Source of the DNA: Geosiphon pyriformis
Taxonomy: Eukaryota; Glomeromycota; Glomeromycetes; Archaeosporales; Geosiphonaceae
DNA length: 40,921 nt
Assembly (NCBI GenBank): GCA_016748015.1
Contig: JAAOMT010000241.1
Span: 1-40,921, forward strand
Reading direction: 5' to 3'
Shown piece by piece: positions 12,822-23,404 of this stretch (position 1 is the stretch's first letter; the number at the start of each line of letters is the position of its first letter). The notes below the pieces were generated by a model. The model did no database searches and had not been told where the DNA came from. It saw nothing but the letters and a program-made list of their open reading frames with translations. The position numbers and the translations under genes were made by a program.

Positions 12822-13169
12822 TTAAAAGTACCGCAATTGCTTCTTTGGTTGAAGGAACCGATGTTTCATAATCATTATTAGAATAAGGATTGTCAGGATT
12901 ATTATTGCCCCAACACCCAAATTATTAATATAATTGAGTCTGGCATTGGGTAGATACCTTAGTAAAAAGTTAAATCGGTATTTAGATCGATTGAATTTCC
13001 TGGATAACCACTTCCATACAGTTCTTGCTCTTGTTCCTGTTCCTGTTCCTGTTCCTGTCCTTGTTCTTTGGTCTATTTTGTTTAATAAATTTTTAATATA
13101 TTGATGACGATGGAGTTCGGAGTTGCAATGCTTAAAGTTGTAGTTTACAAAAAAAATTAGCATGAACAA
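12822..13169 (-). CDS. Possible 115-aa single-pass membrane protein, doubtful
   Basis: This 115-codon frame is long for DNA of this composition. It has a (TG)n run (residues about 37-45) made by the GGAACA hexamer repeat, a basic middle part, and a hydrophobic segment near residues 80-100 (GVGAIIILTILILIMIM) followed by a basic tail. The same repeat in another frame gives a Glu-Gln run followed by ELYGSGYPGNSID. That would be an exon only if an AG acceptor just before ACCAAAGAAC (about 13,070) is used. No family is recognised and neither frame is proven. A chance frame across a microsatellite is a real alternative. Confidence 0.22.
   Translation of the reverse strand: MFMLIFFVNYNFKHCNSELHRHQYIKNLLNKIDQRTRTGTGTGTGTRARTVWKWLSRKFNRSKYRFNFLLRYLPNARLNYINNLGVGAIIILTILILIMIMKHRFLQPKKQLRYF
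13034..13058. repeat. TTCCTG hexanucleotide microsatellite
   Basis: About four tandem TTCCTG units with imperfect flanking units (13,021-13,066). They encode Thr-Gly, Glu-Gln or Arg-Asn runs depending on the minus-strand frame. Confidence 0.8.
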
Positions 13170-14977
13170 AATTTAAAAAAGATGAGAAAATTGCAACAAA
13201 ATGTTTTAGGTTTTAAGGTATTTCGAACTTGAAGGTTTTAATTTCTTTCGGTTTCGATTTCAATTTGACATAGTTACAAATAGGGGTTAAGAGGAAATAG
13301 CTATTAGTAAACTATTTTAATAACACTGTATCTATAATAATAAATTAAAAAGCTTGTATTTAAAATTGTTTTTATTATTGTCTAAAGGCTTTATTTCCTG
13401 TTTTAAACTGATATTTTATTATTCTGAAAATATATCAGGTTTTTCTTTGCTATGTTCTAGAAGTTTTATAATAATAAAATTAAAATATATAATTTCAATT
13501 AATTATTGAAATATTAAAGCCATCTCCAATTTGGTTTATTCAAATAACATTTTCATTTTTAAAAATATCATGAAATAATTACTGTAAAAAATTTAGCATA
13601 AATATTATATTTAATTTAACCGAATTTTTATTTTTTTAATTTTGTATAAAAATCAATTTAACAAAAAATTAAATATTATCAAAATAAATTTGAACATACA
13701 TTCAGAATTTGTTAAATTTATAAAAAATATAGTTGTTATATTATAAACTAAAATAATATATTAATAAGTCGTAAAAGCCAAAAAAATAAATTGATACTAA
13801 AATGTTAATATTTAATTTAACCAAAAAAATTGTTAAGGCATAAAACCAGATAAGGCAGGGTTAGAAAGTAAATAAATAAATAACAAAACAAGACTCATCT
13901 AGTTGTTTATTCTCATAACTGGTTAAAAGACCGGAAACAGATCCAGCCCTTCTTTTCATGCCTGAATCTTCTCCACATCTATTACTAACTCAATTTGTAA
14001 GTTGACTAGAATATTCTAGAATGCTCTGAGAAATTTCGTGATGTTCCACATGTTTGTAACAGAAATTCACATTAAAATGTTCATTTTAATCTAACAAAAA
14101 GAAGAAATAAATTTGTAAATATTACACAATTAATATGATATTAAATTTCAAATAAAAATTTGCAGTTTTAAAGATGTTAGTAATTTATTAATATATCAAA
14201 TTAATAAACAAATTAATAATTATTTTAAAAATTAATGCCAAAATAAAAAATATAACATAATTAATAAATAATTTAACTATATTAAATAAATAAATATTCA
14301 AAATGGTTATAATAAATAAATAAAAATTTTTTGGCTTATTTCAAGCTTAGCTTAAAAAATAGATCTTGTCATAAATTTAATAAATCGAAAATCTAAATAA
14401 TAGATATTGATTTTTGATAAAAACTTTATTTAATTTACAATAATGTATACATGTTTTTAATAAACAAAATTAATGGTTTAAAAAGAAATTTAAAAAGAAA
14501 AGTAAATTGATTATTATTGTTTTTTACCATATCATATTAGAATGATTCTTTCTTTCCGAATATTATTAGGATTGTCAAGGTGCAGCAGGTAATCACAAAA
14601 TGAAAATATAAAATTTTGGCCAGGCCTCAGAATCAAACTTAGTAAGAGAATTCTGGCTAGTCTATCAGGTTTAGTATATTTTCATAGATAATATGCACTC
14701 TGCATCTAGCTTCTAACAAATAAATATTTTAAAGTTAATTGAGACTACTCTTTTGAGTTGCCAAAAAAACTCCCAATTAAAACCGTTTTATGTTGAGAAT
14801 ATTTATCTAATTCTCTACACTACAGAGTTTTTGCCACTTTTTTTTAATGTCATCATTTCAGTACCGATGCTATATCGTATAAACGTTTCTATATGCCCTT
14901 TAGATTTGAGACTTCTAAAATAACTATATAAATTATCCAACTTTTTGCATAAATAAATTTTGAGGTATTAATTGAAT

Positions 14978-15008
<31 letters not shown>

Positions 15009-15080
15009 TATTTATTTAACGAGTGAAGTCCAATCACTATCTGCTACAATACAACAAGACATCAGTTCTAAAGTAAATGT
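13170..15080. other. AT-rich intergenic stretch with (AT)n tract
   Basis: No gene is supported. An (AT)n microsatellite lies at about 14,979-15,004, and A/T-rich low-complexity sequence fills 13,480-14,480. A GC-richer patch at 13,900-14,060 shows no motif I recognise. Confidence 0.4.
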
Positions 15081-15518
15081 GGCTCATGCACTTTCTACAC
15101 GTTACCAGCCATTCAGCCGACCAAGGCTACACTATACATCTAACGTGACTGAAACATGTCTGGCTAAACCTGAAAAATATATTTATTTAATTAATTTTTA
15201 AAATAATTCAATGTATTCGCTATTTGAATATTAAAAAAAATTTTGAAACTTAATTTCAAATTAAATAGTAATGCTCATTATATAATTTGTTATTAGTTTT
15301 GCAAAAATTATATAGCCAAAAAATTTGAGGGTTATTTATTTTAAAGTTCTAATTGTTTAATAATTTCTAAATATTATTACAAAATAAAAAAAGTAAAATT
15401 GTCTTTTTATAATTAAGCGCTGTTTAAATCTTTTGAAAATATGATTATTAACAAGAAAGTAATGAATCAATGATAAAAATAAATCGGGTGCTGGTCACGT
15501 GTAGAAAGTGCATGAGCC
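15081..15518. mobile_element. 438-bp segment bounded by 29-bp inverted repeats (MITE-like)
   Basis: The left end (15,081-15,109, starting GGCTCATGCACTTTCTACAC) and the right end (15,490-15,518) are inverted copies with one mismatch in 29 bases. The interior is AT-rich and non-coding. The layout resembles a miniature inverted-repeat transposable element. However, no clear target-site duplication is visible (AAATGT on the left, GTGTTT on the right), and GC-richer sequence continues outside the right end and inside the left end. The repeats could instead be two binding sites or internal parts of a larger element. Confidence 0.45.
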
Positions 15519-17744
15519 GTGTTTAACACAGAACATGCGTAATTGGACACACTCTGGATTAGCATAAAAATTTCTTTAATTGATTTCAGAATAAATACCA
15601 AAATATTTAATTGTTCATGAAAATTTAATAATTTCAGAAAAGCCATTGTTTATATGTTACAGAAAAAAATAATAAGGTAATAAATAATCAGAACCAAAAA
15701 ATTGGCAATAAATATATTTCAATAGTAAAAATCTCATATTTTTATTACAATTTCAAAATTATTGAAACAGCTTTATTAAATTTTAAAAAATCAATGAATT
15801 TAGTAAAAAAATTTATTTTAATTATTTTGTTATCGAATAAGTATATATTATGAAATAAAAAAACTTGTTATACATTTTTATAAAAAAAGTTAATGATTAA
15901 ATTAGCAATTAAATGAACAATGAAATTAATAATGAAGTCAATATTGAATTAATATTCAAGTTAGCAATTTATTTAAATTTGGAAAAATTATTATCTAAAT
16001 ATATTTAATTAGATTTATGTAACGTTTATTTATTATTTTTGTGTTTTATTTTTAATTTGTTAATTTTGATAATCAGCTTTAATAAATAATAATTGCAATT
16101 GTATAATTATTAATATATCAATTATTTTTAATTAATTGCTACCCGAACAACTAACAAAAAAACCAATTATTAATTTGAATATTGATTTTTATTTTATTTA
16201 TTTATTTATTTTATTCAATTTATAATACTCTTAACATTATGTATGTGTGTAAAATTTCTACAAAATATGCTATCTATTTCAATTTGTTGAGTATTTACAC
16301 TCTCGAGTAAGAATATTTCGCAAACGTATATTACCTATTTGTTTATTGCTGCATTTGATGCTGACGGATAGGTGGGATGAGAACTTAATCTTTGTTTCTT
16401 TATTTGGAGGGTTTATTTATCTAATACCCACCCATTTCTAATGAAGTTAAACTGGCTACGTGTTAATCGATAACAATCTTGATGGTGATTTTATTAATAA
16501 TAATGACGAAATATAAGCCAAAGAAAATGCAATCTAGTAGTAAAATGAAGCAAAGCACTGCAAAACACAGATTTGTGTTTCTGCATGAAAGAATCTTTAG
16601 ATTCTTGTGATAAAGGAATTAAGAGTCCCTTTCTGTTTCAAATTTCTCCCTTCCAATGGGTTTTTAAATCCAAAGTCTCACAAAATTAAAAAAGGTACAG
16701 CGAAATGGGAAAAATTTTAAAGTTCAAAAAAGAATTTTGACGCGATCTCTGTAAAATTCATGTAAAGAAATATTTCTTTCCTAATACAGTAGTACTAAAA
16801 TTAAATGAGCATAAACAACTCAATAAGGTATAATCAGCGACAGTTGATTATTATTTATAACAAAAAGGTTAGTGAGAGATGAGATGTATAAGATGCCAAA
16901 ATTACTCATAAATAGTCTTTATAAACTTTTCATTTAACTTATATTTAGGAAATGAAACCTAATCACTTAAAAAATGGCTGAACTCAGACTTGTTGGCAAC
17001 TATTTTGGAATCACGATTAAAAAGTTTAATTTATTTACCAATTGATTTTAGGAAAATGTCATGTGATACATGTAGATTATGAAAAGAATATACTGAATTT
17101 AAAATAAGATTCGAACATTACCATTACCATCAAAGATCAAAAAACACTTACTTCTACTAATCAGTAAGTATTGTTCAAAGAATTGAAAAATTCAAGGTTT
17201 AAGGCTATTTTTCGATTAGCTCAAAGAGCCTCAAATTGAATATGATGATGAACTTGACAGACGTTTCTAATATTAGCTATTTTAATTAGAGTTCCTACTA
17301 TAGTTGACAAATTATTATTTATAAACGTAATGATGAATATGTAAAAAAATTAAAGTTAATTTAAAAGAATTCAAAAGTTATACTTTCATTTCTCAAAAAC
17401 TTTTTTTAACAAATGATAATATATAATTATAATTATCTTGAGAACGTCACTTTCTTTAAAAATTGCCAAAAGTTGTCCATTAGAGACTTTATTTATGATC
17501 AATATATTATGAATCATTATAGAATTTGAAAAATTGATTGAAATTAATTGTGAAACTTGTTATTCAAGATGAATATTGTTTTGATATCATATCGCACAAA
17601 GACTTTCTTTTAAAAGATGAAATTTTTTTCCATTTTCGTGACAAAAGATTTGTTATTATGATCATAATTTTTATCAAGTAGCCGCCACATTTTCACATCC
17701 ATTGACAGAAAGGTTTATAGCTATCAAATTTTGAACTCCAAGTG
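15519..17744. other. AT-rich intergenic stretch downstream of the lipase gene
   Basis: No convincing coding frame is present. A (TTTA)n-rich tract lies at about 16,180-16,220. The patch 16,540-16,720 is slightly GC-richer and has a small palindrome (AAGAATCTTTAGATTCTT) but no recognisable gene. Confidence 0.4.
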
Positions 17745-19168
17745 TCATTGACAATAATTCATAACTACACCCATATATGGACCAGAATGTATGAAATCTC
17801 GTGGGACATCATCAATCGATTGACCAGCGTTGCATTCCTTTATTTAAATATGCGAATAATTATTGATTAAAATTTAATTGAACTAATGATTTTCAATTGA
17901 TGCTACCCACCATATTCTCTCCAGACATCCCACCATGTGGGAATAATGTTCCATCTAAATTCTTATTTGCTTTCCATGCTCTAGATTCATAATGAAATCC
18001 TTGACACTCCCATATCCTTGCCTCTTCAAAACAGTCACATCTTGTCGAAGTAATCCAAAATTCCAATTCATGGTGTCCTAGAAAATATCTTCCAGTCTCA
18101 CGCTTAGGAAAATGTGGAACGTGATCATTGCTATGAGTCACACGGTTAACTTCTAGCCATTTATTAACTAATTGGGCGAAAACAACATTTCCAATTCGAG
18201 GAGCACCGAATGTTACCACTTTTACTACAGGATCAGAAAATCTAAACCTATTTCCAGGGCTTTTTTGATTCTTTAAATAGGTCTCAATCTTCCATGTAAG
18301 GGCGGCAATAGTTGCGTATGCTATGGAACATATACTCTGTTTTTAAAACTTGAATTTTTAAAAATAGAAATAAAAATAAAAGATTTAAACATACCACCAC
18401 CTACACCCCATCCTGTAAAGTAAAATTTTAAATTTTCAGTTGATTTCATTTTTTGGAGAGAATTCTTATGAGCCGCAAAAAAAACTTTTTTTATGGAAAG
18501 GAAATTTTTTTGCCATTCTTCATCCACAAGAACCAATTTATCGGGTATTAGATTGTCTATTTCGAAAGCTATGAAATTTGGTCGTCGATTTTCCCATTCA
18601 TATTTCGTCAATTCTGGCCCTAGAAGGAATTTAAAAAAATTTTTGTTAAGCTAAATCTTTGGAATAAATTATTTATAATAGTATTTTGACGAATTGATTT
18701 ACCAGCGAAAGCAAAAATTATAGATGATGAATCTTTCTGTCTGATAGCAACTAAGTAGAATTGATCATGTTAACTCTAAAGTGAATATCTCTTCTTTTTC
18801 TATTTCTTTTAACAATAATATACCTCACCTGTAATTCGACGGCCATTCAATGGAGGGGTCTTTGGACAAAAAGCCATATTGGATGAAATAGCCATCATTA
18901 AACTTTCTTGAATAAATTCATCAAAATAGGTGGAATTCACTGGTTTTTTGTTCGGATTCTGAAGTGAACGTGAATTTATAGTATTTTCCCGGCTAGTCCA
19001 ATTATAATTATCCGAATTTAAATTCATTCTTTGAAATGAACTTTGATTTGTTAATTTTGACGACAAAACCTTGATCTGCTGATATCTCGGATCGGACAAA
19101 AGTGAATTTGCAAATGTTGAAGAATATAAGACATTAAATGTCCAAAAAATAATTACAAGTGTCCACAT
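17745..19168 (-). CDS. Secreted class 3 lipase-like protein lacking the catalytic serine (371 aa, five exons)
   Basis: Exons, in order: 19168-18829, 18750-18703, 18619-18395, 18320-17911, 17837-17745. All four introns are 73-83 nt, GT-AG, and keep phase, giving 371 residues. The N-terminus (MWTLVIIFWTFNVLYSSTF) looks like a signal peptide. The class 3 lipase core is clear: residues 198-212 TGWGVGGAYATIAAL align with the elbow TGHSLGGA, then VVTFGAPRIGN (239-249), HSNDHVPHFP with the usual Asp (270), and GHHELEFWI with the usual His (287/288). The C-terminal exon supplies Cys residues as in secreted fungal lipases. The nucleophile position (201) is Gly, His200 is Trp, and the FRGT-type oxyanion motif reads FAGP (128-131). 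Asp and His are kept while Ser is gone, so classical ester hydrolysis is unlikely. The reading frame is intact, which argues for a retained non-catalytic role. A decayed paralogue lies at 34.2 kb. A TATA-like stretch lies about 30 nt before the ATG. Confidence 0.85.
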
Positions 19169-20360
19169 GAGGGACGAAATTTTCGAGTAAATTAATATAA
19201 TATAAGAACGAGAACAAAATGTTGTAGAGCAAATTTTTAAACCACCACAGATATTTTAGATTTTTTGAAAATGCTATATGACAGTTGGAAAAATTCCTGA
19301 TCCACGATCAATTGTATGCGTGGGTAAATTTAAACCTAAAAAAAAACAATCGTCAAAATATTTAAAACGGTGATTATGAACTTCCTAATCTAGGGATATG
19401 GAAAGATTATTGACTTCTAAATATTTATTTTTGAGCCCTTATTAAAGTAGCTACATTTTTTCTAAATACATGTACATCTAATCTGAAAATCGAACACTTT
19501 TGGATGAAAAATTTATTTCTGACTAGTTTTAAAATAAAATTTTCTAGACACATTAGATTTTTAATATTTTCCATGCATATTGTAAAAATAATAGAATATT
19601 TTATTAATTGCAAAAATAATTTAATTTTTTGTTAATTATTATTATTTGAAGAAAAATTTAATTTTTTCTTTTACCTTATTTTAAATTTGTATATTAATAA
19701 AATTAATTTGAAAGTAAATAATTTGTTTCTATAATTTATCAAATAAACAATTTTTGTAAATATATTATTAATTTTAAAAGGAATTAATTAAACATAAAAT
19801 TATAACAGCTTTGTTATTTTTTGCCACTTTGATCACAGGCAAAAAGCTTGATTCAGAAGTAAATATCCGATAATAATTCTACTATTTTAACAACTGAGCT
19901 GTATTTATTAAAAATTTTATTTATATTCTTTATATGGCTCAAATTTGAAATGTATTTGTTTTTACGAATGTTACTATCAAAAGCCTTGTTACTAGAAAAC
20001 AAACAAACAATACCAACATTTTTAGACATTCTTGATAGTTTGTTGCATATATTCAAATGTTTGTTAATATTTGATTTTTTAAACTTTTTTTTTAATTCTA
20101 TTTTTATTATCAAAACAACCTTTTTACGAGTAAAAAGCTCTACATTTTTTGTTTAAACAGTATGCAAATAAATTGGGTAAAAGTGCATAAAAAAACAATT
20201 AATTTTCAAAATTTAATTATTTATAGACCAAATATGTTTTAATCTTATTTTTTAATAATTTGTGTCAACAAAATTTTCATAATTAAAAATGTTATAATTA
20301 GTAAATTAGTAGCTTTATCTATTGAATCAAAAATTGTATATACATATTTTATAAAATTCC
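19169..20360. other. AT-rich upstream region of the lipase gene, no supported gene
   Basis: Short overlapping open frames at 19,425-20,156 on both strands have AT-driven composition (Lys, Asn, Ile, Phe) and no motif. The lipase promoter should lie in 19,169-19,350. Confidence 0.4.
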
Positions 20361-20519
20361 TGGGCTGTTTATTGGTATCATATGGGAGCTCAGGCTGATG
20401 ATGAATGTGGTCAATATAATTTTGCCTATTGTTACAGTCGAGGAATTGGGATTGAGCAAGATAAAGAAATAGCTCATTACTGGTATCTGAAATCTTTTTG
20501 TCACAAAATAGCCGCATAA
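20361..20519 (+). pseudogene. Sel1-repeat fragment
   Basis: Read from 20,361, 52 codons lead to a TAA at 20,517. They contain one complete Sel1-like repeat and part of the preceding one: AVYWYHMGAQADDECGQYNF, then AYCYSRGIGIEQDKEIAHYW, then YLKSF. The Sel1 hallmarks are all present: a GAQ...QYN helix, the YCY..G.G(I)..D turn and the A..(Y)WY second helix. Sel1 repeats form alpha-solenoid adaptor domains and in this fungal group often follow protein kinase domains. No start codon, no further repeats and a stop where the next repeat should begin show that this is a relic. The open frame on the opposite strand (20,245-20,517) is its shadow. Confidence 0.7.
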
Positions 20520-22498
20520 TTGGGCATAAACTAATATTATGATTAAAATATATAGTTAAACTACAGCTGTTAAATAAATTTCAATTTTTGTGTTAAAATG
20601 AATGATTAAAATTTTTTAATAATGTCCAATTAGAAGAATATTCATTGGTTTATTCGCTTCGGTTCCAGTTTTTAAAATCTTCATAGCAGTTTTTATTCTT
20701 CCATTCAACAAATTTAAAACAGTCTTCTGGCCCTAATTATTAACAAAATATCAGAAACTAACGACGAAAAAAACTTTTTGAGAGTGAAAATAAAATCTTT
20801 TGGTTGTATTTAGTTAAAAATGTCCACAATTATCTTAGAGACTTTGCCCTAAAAGTTCCAATAAATTATTGCAAATGAATCACATTGTAGACTCTATCTA
20901 ATCAAATTATTTTATATGTCAAATCAATAAACAATTTGAAAAAAGTTCCAAAGACAAATTTTTTACTTAAAATTTAACATACTGATAAAGCCTCTCCCAA
21001 TTATATCATCATTTTCTCTATTACAATAGAAGTTATTTGCCATATATGTTATGCTTTTGAAAAGTTCAAGAATCCTATAATCTTTTATCAGCATTTTAGG
21101 TAGTATAACTTTTCTTTGCTTTTCAAATCCACCACTACTTATTGAGAGTAGTTCTTATTGACTATTATGTTAAAAGATCTTCTCTCTGCGATTAAAGTTT
21201 AATTTTAGTTGGAAAAAGCTTCATAAAATTTAGTTGATTCGTTTTTTTTTGATAGTAGAAAAAACTTTTCAGTCAATAAGTTTTTCTTGTGACTTTTGAA
21301 AATGAAAAGCAAATCATTAGAAGAGAAAAGAATATTAATATATTTTGTAGCATAATTTTTTCAAAAATCCCAAGTCTTTGTTGAAAAGAAATTCGAAAAA
21401 TTTTAATGAAACCAGTACAGTATTGACTATTTATAAAAGACTTGAAATACTAATTGGTTATCTTCGAAATAATCCTTTTATTTAAAAAAAAACGGGTATA
21501 AAAAACTTGGTGAAATACAAATGATATCAAGTCACTCACTTTGTATTTATATATTTATTTATCTAATCTTATCTAATATTTGTAATAAACAATTTTAAAA
21601 TTATTCCGATAATTGATAAAAACCCTTAGAAAATAAAAAATACTTAATGATTTCAAAGAAATTAAAATATCTTTCTAGCAGTATGAAATATTATCTATAA
21701 TTATAGTTACTTTATTTTAGAAATACTTTACAATTCTTAGGGTAAAAGATTTTCACAATGTTAAATAGTAATAATAAGCTATTAAAACTTCTAAGTTTAT
21801 AGAAATTTCATTTACTAATACCCATCAAGAAAATACTTATATGTTGTTAAGAAATTACCATTAAAACAAACAGTTAAAGATGATCTCACTTTTTTTCTTA
21901 TTATGAGAAAAAGCAAAATTTAGTAAATATTTTAGCCTATATTATTTAGCCTGAAATCAGTATAAAGCTTCGAGACTTTTAAATTTTTGAAATTTTTAAG
22001 TATTTGAGAAATAAGTATATCAAGAGAATAGATGCAAAAATTGGCTATTATATTTTTTGTAATAATTGCAAAATTTTAGACTTTTATCTTAGAAATCTTA
22101 ATATAAAATATACTTCGTCTTATAAAATAAATTTCCAATACAAAATCCACTATACTGCTTAAAATACAACTTTTTCCACAAGCTTTAATAGCAGAAGCCC
22201 AATATTTAATGAAAACCTTAGAATACCCTAATTGATGAATAATTGATAGATGGAGTATAAAACATCATGGTTCAATGGAATATGAAAGAGGAGGAATAGA
22301 GGAAGTAGCAATAAAAATTACAAAGAACAGTGAAGAAGTATTTAAGAGTTAACCAAAGTATTATTATTATTATTATTATTTATTATTGATTCATTATTAT
22401 TAATTATTACTATTTATTATCGTTTATTATATTATCTATTTACTAATTTATTATTTTTTACACTGTATTGATAGTTAAATATTTAAAGAGCTACAGAA
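20520..22498. other. AT-rich stretch with microsatellite, unclear coding scraps
   Basis: A minus-strand open stretch near 20,640-20,740 (containing EDCFKFVEWKNKN) may be a gene fragment but is too short to assign. At 22,170-22,350 a plus-strand frame interrupted by two TGA codons (containing PQALIAEAQYLMKTLEYPN) may be the 5' part of the Gln-rich locus that follows. A (TTA)n microsatellite lies at about 22,361-22,384. Nothing else is recognised. Confidence 0.35.
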
Positions 22499-22958
22499 AT
22501 GGATAGAAACCCTCAACACAAAAAACAAAGCTTCCCTGTTCAAATAAATCCACAGATTTTACAACAGCCAGGAGCAAATATATTAATGCCAATGCAGCCT
22601 CAGAAAGCTTCACAACAGTTAATATTCTAAAAAAATGCTTCTTTTGCAGAATTGCAATAAAAGTCTCACTTTTTGACACCATAACAGCCATACATGAATT
22701 GAAACCCAAATGTCTATTAATAAAAGAAAATAATTAACAATCCTCAAATCACAAATTAAAAATCACCTAACTTTAAAAAGACTTCTGAAGCCAGTTCTTG
22801 ATGAGAATATCCCAAATGATGTAAAATCACCACAAGAATCAAGAAATCAAAGAGAGTCTTCTGAAAACTCGATCCCTTATAATATGCTTGATTCGAGCGA
22901 ACGCGTGTTTCCTCAGCTGTTGGCAAAATTTCGATTGTTTATTGGTATAAAATGTGTA
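22499..22958 (+). pseudogene. Gln/Asn/Pro-rich reading frame interrupted almost only by TAA codons
   Basis: From the ATG at 22,499 the frame encodes MDRNPQHKKQSFPVQINPQ and a further Gln-, Pro- and Met-rich stretch. It then meets TAA at 22,628, 22,658, 22,682, 22,718, 22,721 and 22,757, and one TGA at 22,700. It keeps the same composition throughout and has no TAG. Several TAA codons sit where Gln would fit the surrounding Gln-rich text. A shift by one frame near 22,790 continues as an open stretch (contains NDVKSPQESRNQRESSEN) to about 22,958, ending near ERVFPQLLAKF. The simplest reading is a pseudogene in which CAA codons drifted to TAA. The alternative, a gene that used TAA as Gln (as in many ciliates), would imply foreign or contaminating DNA. 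No family is recognised. Confidence 0.45.
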
Positions 22959-23404
22959 ATTTAAAAAATATTAATTATCATTGATAGTTTTTAAATGCCG
23001 TCAAGTCCGAGCGTCGTTATTATTTACTACATTAGTAAATTTTATTTTTTTGGAAACCCGAAAATGCTTATAGACATTTTGCTCATACTATATTTTAAAT
23101 TAAAATTGGTAAAATAAAAAATCAACTAGCTTTGTTTCTTAACCATATAGTATATGTAAAATGGATAAAGGTTAGATTGTGTAACTTTAAAATAAAATTA
23201 TAATTTATTAAGATTAGGTGACATACAGTTATTGTATGTATTTTATTTTTGGAAAGTGGACAAATATAAATTTATTTACTTTTTTGATTTACATTTGTCA
23301 TTTTTACAAATCATTCTTTATATAAATTTATATTGGAAGGAAAGAAATATTTTGAATTCAAAATAATTTTTATATCTCTTTAAACAATAAAAAAAGTTAT
23401 AAAA
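22959..23404. other. AT-rich spacer, nothing recognised
   Basis: No reading frame, repeat arm or RNA gene could be supported between the Gln-rich locus and the left arm of the BTB-TLDc inverted duplication. Confidence 0.4.

Noticed and set aside
19425-20156. Several open frames of 62-86 codons
   Set aside because: Lys/Asn/Ile/Phe-rich chance frames on both strands with no recognisable domain.
20245-20517. 90-codon minus-strand open frame
   Set aside because: The opposite strand carries clear Sel1 repeats, so this frame is a shadow.
21760-22260. Long plus-strand frame that opens if TAA and TAG are read as Gln
   Set aside because: With TGA as the only stop, open frames of about 130 codons are expected by chance in DNA this AT-rich, and the text shows no domain. 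It is not used as support for an alternative genetic code.
22491-22709. 72-codon minus-strand open frame
   Set aside because: It is the reverse of the Gln-rich plus-strand frame. Its Leu/Ala/Val run comes from reading Gln codons backwards.
22895-22945. SSERVF..AVGKIS text resembling the hAT transposase dimerisation motif
   Set aside because: It needs a frameshift inside the motif, and the surrounding residues do not resemble a hAT transposase.
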